6,396 nt of DNA from positions 23,194 through 29,589 of the forward strand of contig PLBZ01000090.1 in NCBI GenBank assembly GCA_003134675.1. Reading direction: 5' to 3'. Made by a program: the position numbers and the translations under genes. This document shows positions 1 through 4,261 of the stretch, one piece after another. The stretch is from Solirubrobacterales bacterium. GTDB taxonomy: Bacteria > Actinomycetota > Thermoleophilia > Solirubrobacterales > Solirubrobacteraceae. The notes under the pieces are model-generated. The model did not search any database and was not told where the DNA came from. It saw nothing but the letters and a program-made list of their open reading frames with translations. The stretch's first letter is position 1. Every line of letters starts with the position of its first letter.

Positions 1-522
1 CACTTCGACCACATCGGCGCGGTCGCCGAGGTGGCGCGGGCGACAGGGGCCCCGGTGTACTGCCCGGAGATCGAGAAGGGAGTGCTGGCGGACATCAACA
101 GCTGGGTGCCGCCGGGATTCGGACCGTTTGAGAGCTACGCGGCTGATCACACCGTCAAGGGCGGCGAGCGGCTGAGCATTGCGGGGCTGGACATCGACGT
201 GCTCTTCACGCCTGGCCACAGTCCCGGGCACGTCACCTACGCGATCGCCGCCGAGGACGATGATGTGAAGGAGCGGGCACTGCTCTCTGGAGACGTGCTG
301 TTTGGAGGGTCGGTCGGTCGCACGGATCTGCCCGGCGGAGACTGGAATGTGCTGGAGCGCTCGATCGGCAGCCTGCTGCGGACGTTTCCGCCCCAGACAA
401 TGGTCTATCCAGGGCATATGGGCACGACAACGCTGGGACGCGAGCGCGATACGAACCCGTTCCTGCAGGAGTTGCGCGTCGCGGTGAGCAGGCCGGCGGC
501 GGACGTGGCAGCCGGAAGTTGA
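1..522 (+). CDS. Metallo-beta-lactamase-fold hydrolase, glyoxalase II-like (3' part; 5' end outside window)
   Basis: The frame is open from base 1, so the N-terminus lies outside the window; 173 residues are visible. The first visible residues, HFDH, are the end of the zinc-binding HxHxDH motif. Further metal ligands follow in the expected order: His in TPGHSPGH (visible residue 73), Asp in SGDVLFGGSVGRTDLPGGD (residue 98), and His in YPGHMGTTTLGRERDTNPF (residue 139). The SGDxLFxGxxGRTDLPGG and GHxxxTTLGxERxxNPF signatures are typical of the YcbL/glyoxalase II-like branch, which hydrolyses thioesters such as S-lactoylglutathione or related acyl-thiols. The true substrate cannot be read from sequence, and many actinobacteria lack glutathione. 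The protein is probably cytoplasmic. Its stop codon overlaps the hisS start (TTGA), so the two are probably co-transcribed and translationally coupled. Family assignment is firm; substrate is open. Confidence 0.92.
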   Translation, partial: HFDHIGAVAEVARATGAPVYCPEIEKGVLADINSWVPPGFGPFESYAADHTVKGGERLSIAGLDIDVLFTPGHSPGHVTYAIAAEDDDVKERALLSGDVLFGGSVGRTDLPGGDWNVLERSIGSLLRTFPPQTMVYPGHMGTTTLGRERDTNPFLQELRVAVSRPAADVAAGS

Positions 523-1820
523 GCCGCGAGGAGAGGATCAAAGCGCCGCGGGGCACATTCGATGTGCTTGGCGAGCAGGCGGGGGTGCGCTCGATACTTG
601 AGGGGCGCGCGCGGTCGATCTTGGAGGGTGCCGGGTATGAGCGGATCGAGACGCCCGTGCTGGAGGCGACTGAGCTGTTCGCACGCGGGGTGGGTTCCTC
701 GACGGACATCGTGCAGAAGGAGATGTTCTCGTTGGACGACGGTGGAGGGCGTTCGCTGACGCTGCGCCCGGAGGGAACCGCTCCGATCTGCCGGGCATAC
801 GTGGAGCACGGTATGCACAAGCGCAAACAGCCGGTGAAGCTGTGGTACCTGTCGAGCTTCTTCCGCCACGAGCGCGCGCAGGCAGGACGCTACCGGCAGT
901 TCTGGCAGGTGGGGGCGGAGGCGCTCGGCTCCGAGGACCCGGCGGTGGACGCTGAGTCGATCGTGTTGCTGTCGGCGCTGCTGGAGGAGATGGGTGTGCG
1001 CGGGGTCAGGCTGCGTTTGTCGAGCTTGGGCAGCGGCGAGAGCCGGAGCGAGTATCGCGAGCGGTTGCAGGTGTACTTGCGTGCGCACGAGGCGAGCCTG
1101 TCGGAAGAGGTGCGCGGTCGAATCGAGTTGAACCCGCTGCGGGCATTCGATTCCGATCACGAGGGCACTAAGAGGATCATGGAGAACGCGCCGCGTCTGC
1201 TCGACTTTCTAAGCCTCGAGGACGCCGAGCACTTCGCGCAGGTGCGCGACCTGCTGGAGGTGGCGAAAGTTCCGTATGAGGTCGATCAGACGCTCGTGCG
1301 CGGCCTCGATTACTACACGCGCACGGTGTTCGAGTTCACATCCGATGCGCTCGGGGCGCAGAGCGGCGTGGGTGGTGGGGGACGCTACGACGGCCTCGTG
1401 GAGAAAATCAAGAGCCCAGCCACCCCACCCACCTTCGGCACGATGATTAAGAGCCCGCCCACCCCTGGCATGGGCTGGGCGGCCGGGATCGAGCGGATCC
1501 TGCTGGCGGGCGATCCACCGCCGGTCGCGGTGAGCCCGATAGATCTGTTCGTGGCGCTCGACACTCCGGGCACCAGCTCCCGTCGGGCGGCGTTTGGCCT
1601 GCTGGCCGAGGCCCGCTCGGCTGGGCTGACGGCGCAGATGGAGCTCGCTGGACGCTCGCTGAAGGGCCAGCTGGGATACGCGAACGTACTCGGCGCCCGT
1701 TATGTGGCAATCGTGGGAAAGGATGAGACGGGGCTGAAAGACATGCAGGGCGGGGGTCAGGAGCGGCTCGCCACGGACACGGTCATTCACGCCGTGCTGC
1801 GCGGCCTGCGCACGCTCTGA
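519..1820 (+). CDS. hisS: Histidyl-tRNA synthetase
   Basis: This 433-residue class II synthetase attaches histidine to tRNA-His. Visible signatures are PRGTFD near the N-terminus (residues 10-15), motif 2 FRHERAQAGRYRQFWQ (115-130), the HisRS-specific LVRGLDYYTRT (259-269, with the essential Arg at 261), GGRYDGL (about 287-293) and motif 3 ending GIER (323-326). The last ~95 residues (from IDLFVALD) form the anticodon-binding domain. The start is TTG at 519, overlapping the upstream stop; reading back to about position 462 shows no other start codon in this frame, and the next downstream candidates would remove PRGTFD. There is no well-spaced Shine-Dalgarno, which fits translational coupling. 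One oddity: 17 residues rather than the usual ~4 separate GGRYDGLVE from PPTPG, because of a 13-residue in-frame duplication (see the repeat at 1407-1484). All catalytic motifs are intact, so it should be functional. Confidence 0.97.
   Translation: MSREERIKAPRGTFDVLGEQAGVRSILEGRARSILEGAGYERIETPVLEATELFARGVGSSTDIVQKEMFSLDDGGGRSLTLRPEGTAPICRAYVEHGMHKRKQPVKLWYLSSFFRHERAQAGRYRQFWQVGAEALGSEDPAVDAESIVLLSALLEEMGVRGVRLRLSSLGSGESRSEYRERLQVYLRAHEASLSEEVRGRIELNPLRAFDSDHEGTKRIMENAPRLLDFLSLEDAEHFAQVRDLLEVAKVPYEVDQTLVRGLDYYTRTVFEFTSDALGAQSGVGGGGRYDGLVEKIKSPATPPTFGTMIKSPPTPGMGWAAGIERILLAGDPPPVAVSPIDLFVALDTPGTSSRRAAFGLLAEARSAGLTAQMELAGRSLKGQLGYANVLGARYVAIVGKDETGLKDMQGGGQERLATDTVIHAVLRGLRTL
1407..1484 (+). 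repeat. Imperfect 39-bp in-frame tandem duplication inside hisS
   Basis: Unit 1 is 1407-1445 and unit 2 is 1446-1484. The first 20 bases of the units (1407-1426 and 1446-1465) match at 17 of 20 positions without gaps; the remainder has diverged. The offset is exactly 13 codons, giving IKSPATPPTFGTM followed by IKSPPTPGMGWAA. Unit 2 carries the conserved PPTPGxG approach to motif 3, so unit 1 is the extra copy. The length excess over the usual GGRYDGLVE-to-PPTPG spacing is also 13 residues, which independently supports a duplication. Confidence 0.7.
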
Positions 1821-1914
1821 GGACTTCCCACGGGCTCTCTCGGGAACGTAAAGAAGAGTCCAACCCACTTTGCGCGGTTCAACTCTTGCGCGGTTGCTGC
1901 CGAAGGAGATGGCG
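1821..1914 (+). other. Intergenic region between hisS and the thioredoxin-like gene
   Basis: This 94-base gap is the longest in the window. It contains only a weak TTCCC/GGGAA inverted repeat (1825-1829 with 1842-1846) without a following T-run, so no terminator is called. No convincing -35/-10 pair was seen. It ends with the ribosome binding site of the next gene. Confidence 0.5.
1903..1908 (+). promoter_or_regulatory. Shine-Dalgarno site AAGGAG that decides the start of the thioredoxin-like gene
   Basis: AAGGAG lies 6 bases before the ATG at 1915, an ideal spacing. It directly abuts the ATG at 1909, and it would lie inside the gene if the TTG at 1870 were used. The ATG at 1915 is therefore the best start. 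This is the only clear Shine-Dalgarno before a gene in the window. Confidence 0.75.
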
Positions 1915-2727
1915 ATGGCACAGCTTTCCCGTCCCTATCAGATCGCCCTCGTGGCGATGGCGTTCCTGGCATTGGTTTGGTTCGTAGCGCTACGTGGACA
2001 CAGCGCGAGCTCCAGTTCGACGCCCGTCGCCAGCGCACCTGTGAGCGCGACGCCGTCCACCGCAGAATCCTCCGCCGCCTCGGAGGCAAAAGCGGCCGCG
2101 GCGCCGACCCCGGTCTACCACGGCGCCGCTCCCGGCGTTGAAGGACTGACGCGCGCGATCAACCGCGCGCACGGTGCAGTCGCGACGTCACAGCAGAACG
2201 CCAAGCAGCTCCAGGAAAAGTCCGCACAGGCATCGAGCCCCACTTCGACCGGTGGCCCTTCAAGTGCCTCGACGACGGGCTCACAGTCCACCTCGTCGGC
2301 CTCAGTCACGTCCAAGAGCTCGGCCACGACCTCGAAAGGCGCTGCGCGCACCGCGCCCAAGCCGCATAAGGTCACAAGTCATGGGATCCCCGCCCACCCC
2401 ACCCGCCCCGCCCAGCAAGTGGCGGTGGAAAGCGAGCTGAAACACGGCAAGGTCGTGCTGCTGCTGTTTTGGAACCCGAAAGGTGCCGACGATGTGGCGG
2501 TGCGCAAGGAACTGCAGGCGGTCGGGAAGAGTCTCGGGGGAAAGATCGCCGTGCACGACGCGCTCGCCAACCAGGTCGGCTTGTTCGGCTCGATCACTCA
2601 AGCGATCCAGGTCTACCAGACACCGACGATCCTCCTCGTCAACAAGCACGGGCTGACGACGACGCTGACCGGCTTTACTGACGCCTTCTCGATCGAGCAG
2701 ACGGTCACCGAAGCACGACACGCATAG
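1915..2727 (+). CDS. Membrane-anchored thioredoxin-fold protein lacking redox cysteines
   Basis: This 270-residue protein of unknown function has three parts. A short N-terminus leads into one hydrophobic segment (residues ~9-26, IALVAMAFLALVWFVAL), probably an uncleaved signal anchor. A long Ser/Thr/Ala/Pro-rich linker (about 29-165) follows, interrupted by a probably helical stretch near 70-107 (VEGLTRAINRAHGAV onward). The C-terminal ~100 residues look like a thioredoxin/TlpA fold: KVVLLLFWNPKG (W186), then a helix, then YQTPTILLVNKHG with the TPT cis-proline loop (P237), then a final strand and helix. Where thioredoxins have WCxxC it reads WNPKG, and there is no cysteine anywhere, so it cannot catalyse thiol exchange. 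By topology the domain would face outside the membrane; a structural or binding role is more likely. It sits between hisS and mnmA, 16 bases before the latter. The ORF is secure; the fold is inferred from motifs only. Confidence 0.8.
   Translation: MAQLSRPYQIALVAMAFLALVWFVALRGHSASSSSTPVASAPVSATPSTAESSAASEAKAAAAPTPVYHGAAPGVEGLTRAINRAHGAVATSQQNAKQLQEKSAQASSPTSTGGPSSASTTGSQSTSSASVTSKSSATTSKGAARTAPKPHKVTSHGIPAHPTRPAQQVAVESELKHGKVVLLLFWNPKGADDVAVRKELQAVGKSLGGKIAVHDALANQVGLFGSITQAIQVYQTPTILLVNKHGLTTTLTGFTDAFSIEQTVTEARHA
2388..2413 (+). repeat. Six-tract C-run; G-quadruplex candidate on the minus strand
   Basis: Six tracts of three or four C (4, 3, 4, 3, 4, 3) are separated by single bases across 26 nt. 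The complementary strand therefore has six G-tracts with 1-nt loops, well beyond the usual four-tract G-quadruplex pattern. It lies in the thioredoxin-like gene at the join of the low-complexity linker and the folded domain, on the template strand for transcription. The pattern is directly visible; folding is inferred. Confidence 0.6.
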
Positions 2728-2730
2728 CCG

Positions 2731-2736
2731 TAAACT
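2731..2736 (+). promoter_or_regulatory. Candidate -10 box (TAAACT) for a leaderless mnmA transcript
   Basis: TAAACT fits the actinobacterial TANNNT -10 pattern and ends 7 bases before the GTG start at 2744, the spacing expected if transcription starts at the first base of the start codon. No Shine-Dalgarno precedes the GTG, consistent with leaderless translation. No good -35 hexamer was found at the usual distance, so the call rests on the -10 box, spacing and missing ribosome binding site. Confidence 0.45.
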
Positions 2737-2743
2737 CGGTCGC

Positions 2744-4225
2744 GTGACGAGCGCGGAGGCATTGGCCCAGCACCTCGAAAGACCGCTTGGGCGCGGGCAT
2801 ATGCCCGACGGTGCCAGCACGGGAGCTGCAGGAGGCGCCGCATGCGGCGACCTCGTCCGAATCTCGCTGGCGATTGACCCCAGTTGTCCCGAGGGGCGCA
2901 TCGCTGACGCGGGGTTCGACGCGAGCGGCTGCGGTGCGACGGTCGCAGCGGGCAGCGCCGCGGTGAGCCTGCTGCGCGGCGTTCCACTGCTGCAGGCGGC
3001 GAGCATCGGTGCGGAGGAGATCGTGCGGGAGCTGGGCGGACTGAGTGTGGCCAAGCGTCACGCGGCGGAGCTGGCGGCGGATGCACTGCACCGGGCGCTC
3101 GGCAGCGCGGTACGCGGAAGTGCGGCCCTGGCTCCGGTGGCGGACCGCACGCTGGTGGCGATGAGTGGTGGTGTGGACAGCGCGGTGGCGGCGCTGCTCG
3201 TGGCACAGGAAGGCATCGAGGCGGTAGGTGTCACGCTGGAGTTGTGGTCGGATCCAGAGAACGATGGCGAGGCCAGTTGCTGCTCGGCACAGGCGGTGCG
3301 CGGCGCGCGCGAGGTGGCGCATGGTCTGGGAATGCCCCATCTCTCCATCGACCTGCGTGCCGAGTTCCGGGCTGGGGTTGTAGATCACTGGCTCTCGGAC
3401 CACGCCGCTGGTCTGACCCCGAACCCTTGCGTACGCTGCAACGGAAATGTGCGTTTGGACGCCATGCTCGAGCTGGCCTGTCGCCTCGGATCGCAGACGC
3501 TCGCAACAGGCCACTACGCGCGAATAACCGAAGACCCGCCCGCCCAGGGCGGGCGGGATCCGTTATTGCGGATGGCCGCGGACGTCGGCAAGGATCAGAG
3601 CTACGTGCTCTCGGCGCTCTCGCCCGAGTCGCTTGCTCGGCTGCGCTTCCCGCTGGGCGCCATGCGCAAGCCTCAGGTTCGCGAGATCGCCCGCCATGCA
3701 GGCCTGTCTGTGGCGCGCAAGCCCGACTCGCAGGATCTGTGCTTTCTGGCGGGCACGCGCCACAGCGACTTCCTAGAGCGCCACGGGGGCCTCGGTGCTC
3801 GGCCCGGACCAATCGTCGATCTGCAGGGCACCGTGCTCGGTGCGCACCGCGGGGCGCACTCGTACACAGTCGGACAGCGCCACGGCCTGGGCATCGGCTC
3901 CACCGGGGTGGGTGGGCCTCTATATGTGCTCGCGACCGACACCGAGTCGAATACCGTGACTGTCGGACCTCGAAGCTCGCTGCTGTTGGAGAGCCTGCCC
4001 ATCCGCGAGTTGACGCTGCATCGTCATGGCGCATGCGTGGACGGGGTGCGTGTGCGCTCGCACGGTCGGCGCTTTCCGTGCCGCATCGAGCGCGATCTCG
4101 CCGTCGGGCGCCACGCCCGCGCGAGCATCGCGCTGGGTGAGCCCGCCGAGCGCACAGCGCCCGGTCAGCTTGCGTGTCTGTACGTGGGCGACGTTGTGGT
4201 CGGGCACGGCACGATCACCGCTTAG
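2744..4225 (+). CDS. mnmA: IscU-like scaffold domain fused to tRNA 2-thiouridine(34) synthase MnmA
   Basis: This 493-residue protein is ~130 residues longer than ordinary MnmA. Residues ~5-120 match the IscU/NifU-N fold: ACGD (C34, D36), GRIADAGFDASGCGA (C63), EEIVRELGGL, and KRHAAELAADAL, where IscU has HCS. The C63-to-A107 distance of 44 fits IscU rather than SufU, which carries an insertion here. The third cluster Cys is Ala107 and LPPVK is degraded to LSVAK. MnmA starts at ~134: PP-loop SGGVDS (141-146), SCCS (178-181), TPNPCVRCN (C229, C232), ATGHYAR (254-260), GKDQSYVL (282-289), KPDSQDLCF (C333), then the C-terminal beta-barrel region. MnmA adenylates and thiolates U34 of tRNA-Lys, -Glu and -Gln in the cytoplasm, using persulfide sulfur from a cysteine desulfurase, which is not in this window. 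The GTG start sits just ahead of the scaffold domain, 16 bases after the previous stop. The thiouridylase should be active; the scaffold domain's role is unknown. Confidence 0.93.
   Translation: MTSAEALAQHLERPLGRGHMPDGASTGAAGGAACGDLVRISLAIDPSCPEGRIADAGFDASGCGATVAAGSAAVSLLRGVPLLQAASIGAEEIVRELGGLSVAKRHAAELAADALHRALGSAVRGSAALAPVADRTLVAMSGGVDSAVAALLVAQEGIEAVGVTLELWSDPENDGEASCCSAQAVRGAREVAHGLGMPHLSIDLRAEFRAGVVDHWLSDHAAGLTPNPCVRCNGNVRLDAMLELACRLGSQTLATGHYARITEDPPAQGGRDPLLRMAADVGKDQSYVLSALSPESLARLRFPLGAMRKPQVREIARHAGLSVARKPDSQDLCFLAGTRHSDFLERHGGLGARPGPIVDLQGTVLGAHRGAHSYTVGQRHGLGIGSTGVGGPLYVLATDTESNTVTVGPRSSLLLESLPIRELTLHRHGACVDGVRVRSHGRRFPCRIERDLAVGRHARASIALGEPAERTAPGQLACLYVGDVVVGHGTITA
2794..2807 (+). 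repeat. 14-bp perfect palindrome near the 5' end of mnmA
   Basis: CGGGCATATGCCCG reads identically on both strands and begins 50 bases into the gene. As RNA it gives a 5-bp GC stem with an AUAU loop; as DNA it could be a dimeric protein site. It encodes part of the GRGHMPDG segment ahead of ACGD. No second copy was seen, so function is speculative. Confidence 0.4.
3523..3567 (+). repeat. Inverted repeat with a perfect 11+1+11 GC core inside mnmA
   Basis: The core at 3535-3557 is CCCGCCCGCCC, one A, then the exact reverse complement GGGCGGGCGGG. A second matching pair lies outside it, AATAAC (3523-3528) and GTTATT (3562-3567), with unpaired 6-nt and 4-nt spacers. The core encodes DPPAQGGR in the loop between ATGHYARI and LLRMAADVGKDQSY. 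From recalled actinobacterial MnmA sequences, this loop appears several residues longer than usual. It could be a small in-frame palindromic insertion or local expansion. Confidence 0.65.
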
Positions 4226-4245
4226 CACCTCGCCCGCACCGGCCT

Positions 4246-4251
4246 TAAGAT
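4246..4251 (+). promoter_or_regulatory. Candidate -10 box (TAAGAT) upstream of alaS
   Basis: TAAGAT matches TANNNT and lies 10 bases before the alaS ATG at 4262. The 36-base gap after mnmA has no Shine-Dalgarno, so a transcript starting at or a few bases before the ATG is plausible. The spacing is slightly long for a strictly leaderless start and no -35 box was recognised. Confidence 0.3.
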
Positions 4252-4261
4252 CATTCGCGCG

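Noticed and set aside
405..1160. Long minus-strand open frame opposite the hydrolase and hisS
   Set aside because: It lies across well-supported plus-strand genes, has low-complexity Arg/Pro/Ala/Leu-rich content and no recognisable domain; typical of antisense frames at high GC.
1825..1846. Possible hisS terminator hairpin (TTCCC/GGGAA)
   Set aside because: Only five paired bases, a 12-base loop and no T-run after it.
1841..1875. GGAAC resembling an ECF-sigma -35 element before the thioredoxin-like gene
   Set aside because: No matching -10 (GTT/CGTC type) at convincing spacing; chance match likely.
1870..1914. Upstream TTG start (1870), adding 15 residues to the thioredoxin-like protein
   Set aside because: AAGGAG at 1903-1908 is ideally spaced for ATG 1915 and would lie inside the gene if TTG 1870 were used; the hydrophobic anchor also begins properly after 1915.
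2705..3514. Long minus-strand open frame opposite mnmA
   Set aside because: It covers the clearly conserved IscU-like and PP-loop coding sequence and shows no family signature of its own.
3905..3916. G-rich GGGGTGGGTGGG in mnmA as a sense-strand G-quadruplex
   Set aside because: Only three G-tracts are adjacent, short of the usual four, and it encodes GVGG in the Gly-rich segment after GLGIGS.
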